Below, in pieces: positions 50,867 to 60,830 of a stretch of 64,000 bases of DNA (position 1 is its first letter; each line of letters starts with the position of its first letter). Under the pieces are notes generated by a model. That model saw only the letters and a list, made by a program, of their open reading frames with translations. It searched no databases and was not told the origin of the DNA. This DNA is from Dyella acidisoli (GTDB lineage: Bacteria > Pseudomonadota > Gammaproteobacteria > Xanthomonadales > Rhodanobacteraceae): NCBI RefSeq assembly GCF_030160295.1, contig NZ_BSOB01000008.1, forward strand, positions 30,161 to 94,160, given 5' to 3'. Both the position numbers and the translations under genes were made by a program.

Positions 50867-51538
50867 TCAAAGTAAGCCGCGTGCAGCCATGGATACCGGC
50901 GCTTCGCGGCCGATCACCAAGTGATCCAGTACCCGTACGCCGATCAGTCGCAGTGCCTGCCCCAGTTCGCGGGTGATGGCCTGGTCAGCTGAGCTGGGTT
51001 CCGCCACGCCACTTGGGTGGTTATGGGCAAAAATCACGGCGGCGGCGTTGTGCTTCAGGCAGGCGCGCACTACCTCGCGCGGATGCACGCTGGCGCCGTC
51101 CACTGTGCCGCGGAACAATTCCTCGAAGGCCAGTACGCGATGGCGGTTATCCAGGAAAAGGCAGGCGAATACCTCGTAGGGCAAGTGCCGCAAACGAGCG
51201 CTTAAGTAGTCACCGCTATCGCGCGGATTGCGCAGTGATGGTTGTTCGACGAGCTGTTCGGCCAAGCTGCGGCGTGCCAGCTCCAGTGCGGCGGCGATGC
51301 GCGCGCGCTTGGCCGGCCCAAGGCCGCTGGCGCGGATGTCCCCGTCCTGACGGGCGAGCAAGGCGTTCAAACCGCCGGCTTGCATGAGCAGTTCGCGCCC
51401 CAGCGTGATGGCGTCCTTGCCACGCACGCCGCTGCCGAGCAGCACGGCCAGCAACTCCGCGTCGGAGAGGGCGGCACTGCCATGCGCCAATAATTTTTCG
51501 CGAGGTCGTTCGCTTTCGGGCCATTGTCGGATACTCAT
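50867..51538 (-). CDS. radC: RadC/JAB-domain protein
   Basis: A 223-residue protein from the ATG at 51538. An N-terminal UPF0758/HhH region ([34 protein letters not shown]) is followed by the metal-binding JAMM motif: [18 protein letters not shown] and [16 protein letters not shown] (H-x-H plus Asp). Despite the name, a DNA-repair role is doubtful; the metal site suggests a hydrolase or DNA-associated function. It is divergent from coaBC, the usual arrangement in proteobacteria. Confidence 0.92.
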   Translation of the reverse strand: MSIRQWPESERPREKLLAHGSAALSDAELLAVLLGSGVRGKDAITLGRELLMQAGGLNALLARQDGDIRASGLGPAKRARIAAALELARRSLAEQLVEQPSLRNPRDSGDYLSARLRHLPYEVFACLFLDNRHRVLAFEELFRGTVDGASVHPREVVRACLKHNAAAVIFAHNHPSGVAEPSSADQAITRELGQALRLIGVRVLDHLVIGREAPVSMAARGLL

Positions 51539-51637
51539 GTGACCAGCATCCCGTTCGAGGCGCTCTCCGGACAGCGGTTGGTCTATGTGAATCCGGTAAG
51601 CTAGCCGTCTATTCATACGTCGGACCCCGCTTACGCT

Positions 51638-52843
51638 ATGACCCTTGCTGAACGCCGCATCGTGCTCGGAGTGTCAGGTGGCATTGCTGCCTACAAGTCC
51701 TGCGAGCTGGTTCGTCGCTTGCGCGATCTCGGTGCCCACGTGCGTGTGGTGATGACCGAGAACGCCGCCCGTTTCGTCACGCCCGTCACATTCCAGGCAT
51801 TGTCTGGCGAGCCGGTGCGGGTGAGCCTGTGGGATGAGTCCGCCGAAGCGGCGATGGGTCACATCGAACTGGCGCGTTGGGCCGAACGCGTGCTGATCGC
51901 TCCGGCCAGTGCCGATCTGATCGCGCGTCTCGCGCACGGCCATGCCAATGATTTGTTGAGCACGCTGTGTCTGGCTACAGCCGCACCGGTGTACATAGCG
52001 CCGGCGATGAATCAGCAGATGTGGGCGCATGCGGCCGTGCAAGCGAACGTTGCCACGTTGCGTGCGCGCGGCGTACATATTCTCGGACCTGCTTCCGGTG
52101 ATCAGGCCTGCGGTGAAATCGGCTCGGGCCGCATGCTGGAGCCGCACGAATTGCGCGCAGCCATGGTTGCTTCGTTCGGGGACCAAGTGCTTCGCGGCAA
52201 GAAGGTGGTAGTCAGTGCGGGGCCGACCTACGAAGACATCGATCCCGTACGCTTCATCGGCAACCGCAGTTCTGGACGAATGGGGTTTGCCGTTGCTGAA
52301 GCGGCGGCGCAGGCGGGCGCGCAGGTAACGCTGGTAGCGGGCCCAGTCAGTCTGACAACGCCAGCGGGTGTTGTAAGGCGCGTCGACGTGCGTAGCGCGG
52401 CTCAGATGCATGCTGCCGTGACGGATGCTGCGCAAAGTGCAGATATCTACATCGGTTCCGCAGCCGTGGGCGATTACCGTCCCAATGCGGTCGCGGCGCA
52501 CAAGCTGAAGAAACACGATGGTGCTGACCTCACGCTGCAGCTGGCGGAGAATCCGGACATCCTCGCCAGCCTCGCAGCCGCACAGCCGCATCCGTTCCTG
52601 GTCGGCTTCGCCGCAGAAACGCAAAACGTGGAAACCTATGCGCGCGACAAACTGCAACGCAAAGGCCTGGACATGATCGCCGCCAATCAGGTGGGCGAAG
52701 GTCTCGGCTTCGAAACTGCCGACAACGCCATCACGCTCTACTGGGCAGACGGTTCGCTGGAATTGCCGCGTACCGACAAGGCCGCACTCGCGCGCCAGCT
52801 GATCGAATGCATCGCCAGCCGCTACAAGGCGGTGCGCGGATGA
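51638..52843 (+). CDS. coaBC: Phosphopantothenoylcysteine decarboxylase/synthetase
   Basis: A 401-residue bifunctional coenzyme A enzyme. The N-terminal flavin decarboxylase half has [15 protein letters not shown], the [15 protein letters not shown] region, the PAMNQQMW clamp and a Cys in [12 protein letters not shown]. The C-terminal synthetase half has [20 protein letters not shown] and the AAVGDYRP and KLKKHDG motifs. It makes 4'-phosphopantetheine from 4'-phosphopantothenate and cysteine. It overlaps dut by 4 bp. Confidence 0.95.
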   Translation: MTLAERRIVLGVSGGIAAYKSCELVRRLRDLGAHVRVVMTENAARFVTPVTFQALSGEPVRVSLWDESAEAAMGHIELARWAERVLIAPASADLIARLAHGHANDLLSTLCLATAAPVYIAPAMNQQMWAHAAVQANVATLRARGVHILGPASGDQACGEIGSGRMLEPHELRAAMVASFGDQVLRGKKVVVSAGPTYEDIDPVRFIGNRSSGRMGFAVAEAAAQAGAQVTLVAGPVSLTTPAGVVRRVDVRSAAQMHAAVTDAAQSADIYIGSAAVGDYRPNAVAAHKLKKHDGADLTLQLAENPDILASLAAAQPHPFLVGFAAETQNVETYARDKLQRKGLDMIAANQVGEGLGFETADNAITLYWADGSLELPRTDKAALARQLIECIASRYKAVRG

Positions 52844-53295
52844 TCGATGTCGAAGTGAAGATTCTCGACCCGCGCCTGGGCGACAGCATTCCGCTGCCGC
52901 AGGCGGCCACCGTCGGCAGCGCCGGCATGGATCTGCGTGCTGCGGTAGCGGAGCCGCTTACGTTGCAACCCGGCGAAAGCGCGCTGGTGCCTAGCGGCAT
53001 GGCGATCCATATCGGCGATCCAGGCTGGTGTGCGCTGATCGTGCCGCGTTCGGGTCTTGGACATAAGCACGGGCTGGTCATGGGCAATCTGGTCGGCGTG
53101 ATCGATGCCGATTACCAAGGTCCGCTGATGATCTCGTGCTGGAATCGCGGCACGCAGCCCTACACCATCGCAGTGGGTGAGCGCATCGCGCAACTGCTGC
53201 TGGTGCCGGTGGGGCAGGCGCGGCTAACAATCGTCGACGAATTCGTACCTTCGGAGCGTGGCGAAGGCGGGTTCGGATCAACCGGAAAACATTAA
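52840..53295 (+). CDS. dut: dUTP diphosphatase
   Basis: A 151-residue trimeric dUTPase. All five motifs are present: [42 protein letters not shown] and [12 protein letters not shown]. It hydrolyses dUTP to dUMP, keeping uracil out of DNA and supplying thymidylate synthesis. Its start codon overlaps the coaBC stop. The coaBC-dut-algC order is conserved in many gammaproteobacteria. Confidence 0.96.
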   Translation: MIDVEVKILDPRLGDSIPLPQAATVGSAGMDLRAAVAEPLTLQPGESALVPSGMAIHIGDPGWCALIVPRSGLGHKHGLVMGNLVGVIDADYQGPLMISCWNRGTQPYTIAVGERIAQLLLVPVGQARLTIVDEFVPSERGEGGFGSTGKH

Positions 53296-53314
53296 GGCAT
53301 CGGGGAAACGGGGC

Positions 53315-55645
53315 ATGGCAGTGAGCGGCGCACGAGCGCGTTTGCCGGATTTGCAGTGGGATCGGTTGCTGATGCTGGCCGGCGGCACATTGCTGCTGGC
53401 GCTGGGCCTGTTCGGGGCTTGGCAGACTTGGCTGATCGCCGATCAAGGCGGTGCCGTGGAGCGCGTGCATGCGGCGCAGGATAAAGCCGTGCAGGTGCTG
53501 ACCGAAGAAATCACCCGGCAGCACGATATGGTGAACCGGGCCGTAGCAGGTATCGACACGAGCGGTTTGCCGGGTAGTGCGCCGCAAGTGATCGCTACGC
53601 TCAAGCAGCGTTTGCCGGAAGCGCAGAACATCGAGCTATACAGCGGTGGCCTGGACGAGGTACTGCATGCCAACTATCGCGAGTTCGGCTATGCGAAAGC
53701 TGCGCAGCTGATGTCCGCACCGGATGCCGAAGGTGATCCACCGGTAGAGGCGATGTTGAAGGGTTTGGGTGATCGCCGCCTCACCATCGTTGCGCCGTTG
53801 GGTACTTCGCAGAAACCGCAAGCCTGGGCGTGGGTCGAACTGCCGTTTGCACCTGTCGCGGATCGCTTCGACACGGTTGCCGTAAACGGTGGCCGATTAC
53901 GACTAAACCAGAGCACCGATCGCGGCGACAACCTCGAGCTGTTGGCCAGAGGCAATCCAGGTGCGTTGGATATCGAACCTGTCGGCAAGCAGGTGCCTGA
54001 CAGCAGCTTCAACGTCGTCGCGGTGCTGCCAGGTGCATACATTCTGCTGCCGCAGTCTTTACCGCTGGCTGCATTGCTCACGCTGGCGGGTGTCGGCGGT
54101 GGTATCGGTTTATTTTGGTTAATGACGCGCGCAGGCAAGCCCCATCGTGCACCTACGCTCGAGGAACAGACGTTGTCGGATATCGTGGAAGCTCAGCCCA
54201 AGCTCGAACCCGCAAAACCTGTTACGCCGGTGGCCAAACCAGCGCAGGCAGCACCCGCACAGGTCGACGTCGACCCAGCGATTTTCCGTGCCTATGACGT
54301 GCGCGGCGTAGTGGGCAAGAGCCTTACGCCTACCGTCGCCAAGCTGCTCGGCCAGTCGATCGGCACGGTGATGCGCGAGAAAGGCTTGCGTGAAATCGTG
54401 GTGGGTCGCGACGGCCGTCTTTCCGGGCCGGAATTGGCAAGCTCGCTGGCCGATGGCCTGCGCTTAGCCGGCGTCGATGTGATCGACGTCGGCGCTGTGC
54501 CGACGCCGGTGGTCTACTACGCCGCTTATCGCTTCAACACCGGCTGTGGCGTAGCGGTCACTGGCAGCCACAATCCGCCGGACTACAACGGCTTCAAGAT
54601 CGTGGTCGGCGGCGAGACCTTGTCGGAAGGTGCGATCCAGGATCTTTACCAGCGCATCACCACAGGCGCGCTCGAATCCGACGGTGGCGGCACCTTGCGC
54701 CTGGTTGATGTGGTGCCCGATTACATCGAGCGGATCACGGCGGACGTACAGACCGAGCGCCCGCTGAAGATCGTGGTCGATTGCGGCAACGGCATCCCGG
54801 GCGCAGTGGCGCCGCACGTGCTGCAAGGCATCGGCTGCGAAGTGATTCCGCTGTATTGCGATGTGGACGGCACGTTCCCCAATCACCATCCCGATCCGTC
54901 CGATCCGCATAACCTGGAAGATCTGATTCTTTCGGTGAAGCAGACCGGCGCCGATCTCGGTTTGGCGTTCGATGGCGATGGTGATCGCCTCGGCGTGGTC
55001 ACGCGCAGCGGCGAGATCATCTTCCCCGATCGCACATTGATGCTGTTTGCGCGCGACGTGCTGTCGCGCCAGCCCGGCGCGACGATCATCTACGACGTCA
55101 AATGCACCGGCCACCTCAAAGGCCAGATTCTCGACGCCGGCGGCAGTCCGCTGATGTGGCGCACCGGTCATTCGCTGATCAAGGCGAAGATGCGCGAAAC
55201 CGGCGCGGAGCTGGCGGGTGAAATGAGCGGCCATTTCTTCTTCCAGGAGCGCTGGTACGGTTTCGACGACGGCATCTATGCCGGTGCGCGTCTGCTGGAA
55301 ATTATTGCCGGCGACATCGAAGGTCGTACGCCGGAGGAGATTTTTGCCACCTGTCCGAAAGGCGTGTCCACACCGGAACTCAAGGTGGAGATGGCGGAAG
55401 GCGAGCACTATCGCTTCATTGAGAAATTCCGCGAAAAGGCGAATTTCGACGAAGCCACACTAGTGACCATCGACGGCGTGCGCGCCGACTGGCCCGATGG
55501 ATGGGGCCTGGTGCGCCCGTCCAATACGACGCCGATTCTGGTGCTGCGTTTCGATGCGGACAACGAAGAGGCGCTCAAGCGCATCCAGGATACGTTCCGC
55601 AAGCAGTTGCTGGCGGTGGATCCGTCGCTGAAGTTGCCGTTCTAA
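53315..55645 (+). CDS. algC: Phosphomannomutase/phosphoglucomutase with N-terminal membrane domain
   Basis: A 776-residue protein from the ATG at 53315. The first 310 residues form a membrane-anchored extension: one helix (LMLAGGTLLLALGLFGAW), a predicted periplasmic region, a second helix (LPLAALLTLAGVGGGIGLFWL), then an Ala/Pro-rich linker. A complete mutase follows, with the phospho-Ser in VAVTGSHNPPDYNGFK, the metal loop FDGDGDRLGVV and the phosphate loop VRPSNTTPILVLRF. The enzyme interconverts mannose/glucose 6- and 1-phosphates for polysaccharide and LPS precursors. Such fusions occur in Xanthomonadaceae. Confidence 0.92.
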   Translation: MAVSGARARLPDLQWDRLLMLAGGTLLLALGLFGAWQTWLIADQGGAVERVHAAQDKAVQVLTEEITRQHDMVNRAVAGIDTSGLPGSAPQVIATLKQRLPEAQNIELYSGGLDEVLHANYREFGYAKAAQLMSAPDAEGDPPVEAMLKGLGDRRLTIVAPLGTSQKPQAWAWVELPFAPVADRFDTVAVNGGRLRLNQSTDRGDNLELLARGNPGALDIEPVGKQVPDSSFNVVAVLPGAYILLPQSLPLAALLTLAGVGGGIGLFWLMTRAGKPHRAPTLEEQTLSDIVEAQPKLEPAKPVTPVAKPAQAAPAQVDVDPAIFRAYDVRGVVGKSLTPTVAKLLGQSIGTVMREKGLREIVVGRDGRLSGPELASSLADGLRLAGVDVIDVGAVPTPVVYYAAYRFNTGCGVAVTGSHNPPDYNGFKIVVGGETLSEGAIQDLYQRITTGALESDGGGTLRLVDVVPDYIERITADVQTERPLKIVVDCGNGIPGAVAPHVLQGIGCEVIPLYCDVDGTFPNHHPDPSDPHNLEDLILSVKQTGADLGLAFDGDGDRLGVVTRSGEIIFPDRTLMLFARDVLSRQPGATIIYDVKCTGHLKGQILDAGGSPLMWRTGHSLIKAKMRETGAELAGEMSGHFFFQERWYGFDDGIYAGARLLEIIAGDIEGRTPEEIFATCPKGVSTPELKVEMAEGEHYRFIEKFREKANFDEATLVTIDGVRADWPDGWGLVRPSNTTPILVLRFDADNEEALKRIQDTFRKQLLAVDPSLKLPF

Positions 55646-55654
55646 AGAGCTTCT

Positions 55655-55680
55655 CAGGTTGGGGCTTGCCCCCCAACCTG
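55655..55680. terminator. REP-like hairpin between convergent genes
   Basis: CAGGTTGGGG and CCCCAACCTG pair perfectly around CTTGCC. It resembles the repeat at 40671-40740 and probably terminates algC and the DUF4124 gene. Confidence 0.6.
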
Positions 55681-55702
55681 CGCCTGCGGAATACGCGGCG
55701 TA

Positions 55703-56356
55703 TTAATACCCGCGATCGTTCTTCTCTGCAGCCTTCAAATCACGAAAGTGCTGCAGCTCCTGTTCCTGCTGCTGTGCGGTCGCATCGCGGTTCGCCTTCT
55801 GTCGTTCGAGCAGGGCGCGCTCATTGGCAACGACGTTGCGCTGTGTGGTGATCTGGTCGGCGAGGAATTTCGGCACCGGCTTCTTCGCGCGTTCTTCGTC
55901 CGCGGCGCGGTTGAGCAGGTCGGTGAGAGCGGCGTCCTGGGTGCGCAGGTTCACGCGTGTAGTGCTCATCTGCTGATCGAGATTTTCAAGCACCTGCTGC
56001 TGCTCGGATTTGAGCGCGTCTTCGTCAGGATAGGTGTTGATAAGCTGGATGTCTTTGCGTTTCCCTTCCTCGATAGCGCGTTGCTTGGCTGCCGCTTCCT
56101 CGGCTTGCTTCTGCGCAGCTGCGCGTTCGGCAGGGGAGAGTTGTTTCTGGACGTGCGTCATCACCATGCCGTTGCTGTTGATGACGTCGTAGCCGTATTT
56201 CAGGGCGTCTATCGTGAGGCTGTCGCTGTAATGCGGCAGGCCGCTGGCATCCACCCAACGGTAACGGGTCCCGCCAGGGGTGCTGCTTTGAGCAGTCGCC
56301 AGCCCAGCCAGGCCAAGCGACACGATGATGGATGCGCTAAGCGCGAGTCGACGCAT
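55703..56356 (-). CDS. DUF4124-domain exported protein
   Basis: A 217-residue protein with a signal peptide (LALSASIIVSLGLAGLATAQ). The N-terminal DUF4124 motif reads TRYRWVDASGLPHYSDSLT (about residues 30-48), and a long charged coiled-coil rich in Gln/Glu/Lys/Arg follows to the end. DUF4124 is a short beta module of unknown role, common in exported proteins of Xanthomonadales. The coiled-coil suggests oligomerisation or envelope attachment. It stands alone. Confidence 0.8.
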   Translation of the reverse strand: MRRLALSASIIVSLGLAGLATAQSSTPGGTRYRWVDASGLPHYSDSLTIDALKYGYDVINSNGMVMTHVQKQLSPAERAAAQKQAEEAAAKQRAIEEGKRKDIQLINTYPDEDALKSEQQQVLENLDQQMSTTRVNLRTQDAALTDLLNRAADEERAKKPVPKFLADQITTQRNVVANERALLERQKANRDATAQQQEQELQHFRDLKAAEKNDRGY

Positions 56357-56452
56357 AATTCCCCTCCTCGCTCCAGTATACCCAGCGCTTTTGACACGCT
56401 GGATGTCTAGAGTGCGCCAACGTGACTGGGTTCACTAGCAGCACAGGACAGA

Positions 56453-57100
56453 TCAGCTGCGTACGCCGTACTGTTCGCGGTAGGCGAGCATGCGCTGGTG
56501 TTCCGCCGCCAGGTCGGACCGTTCGCCGGCGTAGGTCAGCACGTCTCTGAAGCTCGTGATAGCGACCACCGGGATGCCGTAGTCGCGTTGTACTTCCTGC
56601 GCAGCAGACAGTTCGCCTTGGCCGCGCTCCTGCCGGTCCAGCGCGATCAGCACCCCTGCCGGGGTGGCGCCCTGCGCACGAATCAGGGCGAGCGACTCGC
56701 GTACGGCCGTACCGGCGGTCATCACGTCATCCACGATCAGGACTCGGCCGGTAAGCGGCGCGCCTACCAGCACACCGCCTTCGCCGTGGTCTTTCGCTTC
56801 CTTGCGGTTGTAGGCCCAGGGCAGGTCGCGACCATGCTGGTCCGCCAGCGCGATGGCCGTGGCGGCTGCCAACGGAATGCCCTTGTAGGCCGGACCGAAC
56901 AGCATGTCGACCTCCAGGCCCGAATTCACCACGGCCGCTGCGTAGGCGCGACCGAGGCGGGCGAGTGCTGCACCGGAATCGATGCGCCCCATATTGAAAA
57001 AATAGGGACTGACGCGACCGGACTTCAGTGTGAATTCGCCGAAGCGCAGCACATTGCGTTGCAGGGTGAGTTCGATGAAGTCGCGCTGGTAATCGTGCAT
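56453..57100 (-). CDS. pyrE: Orotate phosphoribosyltransferase
   Basis: A 215-residue enzyme from the ATG at 57100; the frame is open upstream but overlaps the xth promoter without resemblance. The PRPP-binding signature is [17 protein letters not shown], with [17 protein letters not shown] at the N-terminus and [13 protein letters not shown] as the flexible catalytic loop. It converts orotate and PRPP to OMP in pyrimidine synthesis. It is divergent from the exonuclease III gene, with about 96 bp between starts. Confidence 0.95.
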   Translation of the reverse strand: MHDYQRDFIELTLQRNVLRFGEFTLKSGRVSPYFFNMGRIDSGAALARLGRAYAAAVVNSGLEVDMLFGPAYKGIPLAAATAIALADQHGRDLPWAYNRKEAKDHGEGGVLVGAPLTGRVLIVDDVMTAGTAVRESLALIRAQGATPAGVLIALDRQERGQGELSAAQEVQRDYGIPVVAITSFRDVLTYAGERSDLAAEHQRMLAYREQYGVRS

Positions 57101-57196
57101 GGGCGTATCGGGCAAGAGGGCAAAGGTGTGCAATGGTAACGCGTCCCTCGCGTGGTGCTCGATTGCTATCATGCCCCGTCCCCACGAGGAAAGCCC

Positions 57197-57967
57197 ATGC
57201 GCATTATCAGCCTGAATGCCAACGGCATCCGTTCCGCTGCGACCAAAGGTGTTTTCGATTGGCTGCGCAAGCAGCGCGCTGATGTGGTCTGCTTGCAGGA
57301 AACGAAGGCGCAGGAAGACCAGCTGACCGACCCGATGTTTCGTCCCGACGGGCATCATTGCTTCTACCGCGACGCCAGCAGCAAGAAGGGCTATAGCGGT
57401 GTGGCGATCTATGCCAAGCGTGAGCCTGACAAGGTGCTCACGCAGTTGGGCTGGGATGAATTCGACAATGAAGGGCGCTACATCGAAGCGCGTTTCGGCA
57501 ATCTCAGCGTGGTTTCGATCTACGTACCTTCCGGTTCATCCGGGGAGGAACGCCAGCAGTTCAAGTTCAAGGCGATGGACCGGCTCACGCCGATCTTCGA
57601 TAAGTGGCTTAAGAGCGGTCGCGATTACGTGCTCTGCGGTGACTGGAACATCGTGCGCACGGAGCTGGATATCAAGAACTGGCGCTCGAACCAGAAAAAC
57701 TCCGGCTGCCTGCCGGAGGAGCGAGCCTGGCTTAACGATCTGATCGACAAGCGCGGCTGGGTGGACAGTTTTCGGGCGATCAAGCCGGAAACGGTGGAAT
57801 ACACCTGGTGGTCCAACCGCGGTCGCGCACGCGAGAACAATGTGGGGTGGCGCATCGACTATCAGATCGTGACGCCGTCGCTGCACAAGCGGCTGAAGCA
57901 TTGCTCGATCTATCGCGACGAACGCTTCTCCGATCACGCCCCTTACACGGTCGACTATGCCGACTGA
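57197..57967 (+). CDS. xth: Exodeoxyribonuclease III
   Basis: A 256-residue AP endonuclease/exonuclease of the Mg-dependent EEP superfamily. Catalytic motifs: [19 protein letters not shown] (metal-binding Glu), VCGDWN-type [13 protein letters not shown] (Asp, Asn) and [11 protein letters not shown] (Asp-His). It removes abasic sites and 3' blocks in base-excision repair. It overlaps the following transporter gene by 11 bp. Confidence 0.95.
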   Translation: MRIISLNANGIRSAATKGVFDWLRKQRADVVCLQETKAQEDQLTDPMFRPDGHHCFYRDASSKKGYSGVAIYAKREPDKVLTQLGWDEFDNEGRYIEARFGNLSVVSIYVPSGSSGEERQQFKFKAMDRLTPIFDKWLKSGRDYVLCGDWNIVRTELDIKNWRSNQKNSGCLPEERAWLNDLIDKRGWVDSFRAIKPETVEYTWWSNRGRARENNVGWRIDYQIVTPSLHKRLKHCSIYRDERFSDHAPYTVDYAD

Positions 57968-59255
57968 AGCAGGCGCGGCGACTGCGCGCAAGCCGTCTAT
58001 CTGGCGGGCGTTCTCGCAGCCGGCTGCGTGGACGATGTGCATGCTGGGGTTTTCTTCTGGCCTGCCGTTCCTGCTGGTTTCCGTCACCTTGGCGTACTGG
58101 CTCAAGGAAAACGGCATCGTGCTGAAAGACATCACGATGATCGCCAGTGCCGGCATGACCTATGCCTTCAAGTTCGTCTGGGCACCATTGCTGGACCATT
58201 GGCGTCTGCCGTTGCTTCGACGCCTGGGGCAGAGGCGAGGCTGGCTTCTCCTTGCGCAGTTGGGCGTGTTCGTGGGTTTGTTGGTCATGGCCGCGCTTAC
58301 GCCGCGCCAACTGCCATTATTCATTGCAGCGACGCTGTGGGCTGCGTTCATGGGGGCAACACAAGACATTGCGATCGATGCCTATCGCATCGAAATCGCA
58401 CCTCCCTCGGCGCAAGGCGCACTGGTTGCCACGTATTCGTTGGGTTATCGCATCGGCTTACTGATGTCGGGAGCGTTGGCGCTGATTCTGGCCGACCATA
58501 TTCCGTGGGTCACTGTTTACATCCTGATGGCTGCAGTGATGCTGCTGCCAATCATTACCACGTTGATGATGCCGGAGCCGGACGTGCGCCGGCCGGCTCC
58601 GGCATCATGGCTTGAGGCCATGCGCGAAGGGGTGATCGATCCTTTTGCCGACTTCTTCCGTCGCTACGGTTGGGCGGTGGCGGGACTCACCTTGCTGTTT
58701 ATTCTGCTGTTCAAGGTGCCCGAGCAGGCGCTCGTCGGCGGCTTCATCGGGCCGTTCTATCGCGACATGGGCTTTTCCAAAACGGAAATCGGCGCGATCA
58801 CCAAGATATATGGAGTGTGGATCGGCATTGCCGGCGCGTTCGCGGGCGGTGCAGCGGTGGCGCGCTGGGGCGCATGGAGGGCACTGGGAGCTTGCATCGT
58901 GCTGGGTGCCATCAGCAATCTGTTATACCTGTTGCTGATTGCGCATCAAGGTCACCTGACGATGCTGACCTTGGCGATCTCCGGGCAAAACTTTTTTGAA
59001 GGCATGCTGGGGCCGCCCACCGTGGCTTTCCTTTCCTTGCTGGTAAATCGCCAGCACACTGCTACGCAATATGCGCTGCTGAGTTCACTAGTGAACCTGT
59101 CCGGCAAGGTACTCGGATTCTTTGCAGGCAGCATCGTCGCGCTGGTCGGTTATGGCGGTTACCTAGTCATCACCGCGTTTTCAGTGCTGCCGGCAATGGT
59201 GCTGTTTCTTTGTCTTTGGCGGCGCTTTGATCCGGTCGCTGTCCCCTCAAGCTAA
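57957..59255 (+). CDS. ampG: AmpG-like muropeptide transporter (MFS)
   Basis: A 432-residue protein with 12 or so membrane helices. Conserved AmpG features include LGFSSGLPFLLVSVTLAYWL at the first helix, AFKFVWAPLLDHWRLP, and GATQDIAIDAYRIEI in the fourth to fifth helix region. AmpG imports GlcNAc-anhydroMurNAc peptides for cell-wall recycling and beta-lactamase control. The nearby anmK and M23 peptidase genes belong to the same process. Translation is coupled to xth. Confidence 0.9.
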   Translation: MPTEAGAATARKPSIWRAFSQPAAWTMCMLGFSSGLPFLLVSVTLAYWLKENGIVLKDITMIASAGMTYAFKFVWAPLLDHWRLPLLRRLGQRRGWLLLAQLGVFVGLLVMAALTPRQLPLFIAATLWAAFMGATQDIAIDAYRIEIAPPSAQGALVATYSLGYRIGLLMSGALALILADHIPWVTVYILMAAVMLLPIITTLMMPEPDVRRPAPASWLEAMREGVIDPFADFFRRYGWAVAGLTLLFILLFKVPEQALVGGFIGPFYRDMGFSKTEIGAITKIYGVWIGIAGAFAGGAAVARWGAWRALGACIVLGAISNLLYLLLIAHQGHLTMLTLAISGQNFFEGMLGPPTVAFLSLLVNRQHTATQYALLSSLVNLSGKVLGFFAGSIVALVGYGGYLVITAFSVLPAMVLFLCLWRRFDPVAVPSS

Positions 59256-59384
59256 AAGGGAGCTGAAGGCGCTCACACCTCGACTGCGAACTGATCCACG
59301 GATCGCCACGATGGTGATTGCGAGCGGCGACGCAGTTGGCGAGGATCAGCACACAGGGCAGCGTGGCAACGGAGCGACCGTCCT

Positions 59385-59687
59385 ATGCCGGATTTGATGA
59401 TTCGTCACATTGATCGATTGATGGCAGAGCGCATCAAGCTGCTGGCCAAGGCGCGCCAGTGGTCGATCAACGATGTAGTGCTGCAAGCGTTGCGGCAGGG
59501 TTTGGGTGTAACCGAAAACAACGGGTCGCTCGCAGAAACGATGCTGGAGCCGTCCGATCTTTCCTTCGCCGGCGGGCATTGGAATGCGAGCGAGCGCGCG
59601 GCATTCCAGGAAGCCGTGCAAGCGTTGGCGGTGGCGCGTTCCGAACAACTTGCGCCAAACGCGCAAGTCCACGAGTTGCTGGAATAA
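59385..59687 (+). CDS. Small ribbon-helix-helix-like protein
   Basis: A 100-residue protein with an N-terminal stretch MPDLMIRHIDRLMAERIKLL and then RQWSINDVVLQALRQGLGV, resembling FitA/Arc-type ribbon-helix-helix domains. The rest is acidic and helical. A GGAG motif lies nine bases before the ATG. No toxin gene follows: the next gene is convergent anmK, whose stop is adjacent. It may be a stand-alone regulator. Confidence 0.6.
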   Translation: MPDLMIRHIDRLMAERIKLLAKARQWSINDVVLQALRQGLGVTENNGSLAETMLEPSDLSFAGGHWNASERAAFQEAVQALAVARSEQLAPNAQVHELLE

Positions 59688-60830
59688 TCAACGCGCGTCG
59701 CGTGGGGCTGGATAAACCGCGCCGAGAACGCGAAAGCCTTTTGCACCCGTAACGGCCGGGAGATTGCCCGGCAAGCCAAGCAGCCGCTGTCGCGCTAGCC
59801 ATGCGAAGGCTGAAGCTTCCAGGTAATCCGGATCGACGCCGTAAGCAGCCGTGCTGGCAAGTTCGCGCGGTTGTAGCAGTTCCTGCAGGCGCTGCATCAG
59901 CACCGGGTTGTGCACCCCGCCGCCGCACAGCAAGACGTCAGTGGCGTCATTGGCATGTGCATCGATCGCCATGGCGATGCTGCGTGAGGTAAGTTCGAGC
60001 AAGGTGGCCTGCACGTCTGCAGGAGATATCGACAGCGAATGCAAACGCGCATCTAGCCACGCCAGATGGAAATGTTCGCGTCCGGTGCTCTTGGGGGGCG
60101 GTAGTGCGAAATAGGGATCGCGCAACAGCTCCGCTAGCAGGGTTTCATTTACGTGCCCGCTGGCGGCAAAAGCGCCGCCGCGATCAAACGCTTCGCCGCG
60201 ATGGCGCAAGCACCACGCGTCCATCAGGCCGTTGGCGGGCCCCGTGTCGAAACCGAACACGTCGCCGTGGGTAGAAAGCACGGTGATGTTGGCAATGCCG
60301 CCGAGGTTGAGTACCACGCGTGCGTGATCGGGAGCCTGGAGCAGCATGGCATGCACGGCGGGGAGCAAGGGCGCGCCCTGTCCGCCTGCGGCGACATCCG
60401 CGCTGCGGAAATCCGCCACGACGTCGATGGCGCAGCGCTCGGCGATCACTGCAGCGTTGCCGATCTGCAGCGTGAAGGGGTGTTCGCCGGTAGGGCGATG
60501 CCGGATTGTCTGTCCATGCGATCCAACCGCACGCACGGACGATGCAGGGGTGCTGCTTTGCGCGAGCAGTGCTTCGACGGCGTTGGCAAAAGTGTGGCCG
60601 ATGGCCACGTCTAGGCGTCCAAAGGTGTCGAGGTCGAGTGTGGTTTCACCCTGTGACACTCGAAGGATCTGAGCGCGCAACGCCTCTGGCCAAGCATGCG
60701 TCAAAGCATGCATCAGCCGGGGTTGGTTTTGTTCGAAACGCACCAGCGCGGCATCGATACCATCCGCGCTGGTGCCAGAGATCAGCCCGATGTAGAGCTC
60801 CGCGCCGTCATCCACGAGCTCAGTCATCAC
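59688..60830 (-). CDS. anmK: Anhydro-N-acetylmuramic acid kinase
   Basis: A 380-residue sugar kinase of the ASKHA fold. Motifs: ELYIGLISGTSADGIDAALV (ATP-binding), GSHGQTIRH, LNLGGIANITVL and FDTGPANGLMDAWC. It phosphorylates and opens anhMurNAc to MurNAc-6-phosphate in murein recycling. It overlaps the upstream M23 peptidase gene by 11 bp, so the two are co-transcribed. Confidence 0.94.
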   Translation of the reverse strand: MMTELVDDGAELYIGLISGTSADGIDAALVRFEQNQPRLMHALTHAWPEALRAQILRVSQGETTLDLDTFGRLDVAIGHTFANAVEALLAQSSTPASSVRAVGSHGQTIRHRPTGEHPFTLQIGNAAVIAERCAIDVVADFRSADVAAGGQGAPLLPAVHAMLLQAPDHARVVLNLGGIANITVLSTHGDVFGFDTGPANGLMDAWCLRHRGEAFDRGGAFAASGHVNETLLAELLRDPYFALPPPKSTGREHFHLAWLDARLHSLSISPADVQATLLELTSRSIAMAIDAHANDATDVLLCGGGVHNPVLMQRLQELLQPRELASTAAYGVDPDYLEASAFAWLARQRLLGLPGNLPAVTGAKGFRVLGAVYPAPRDAR

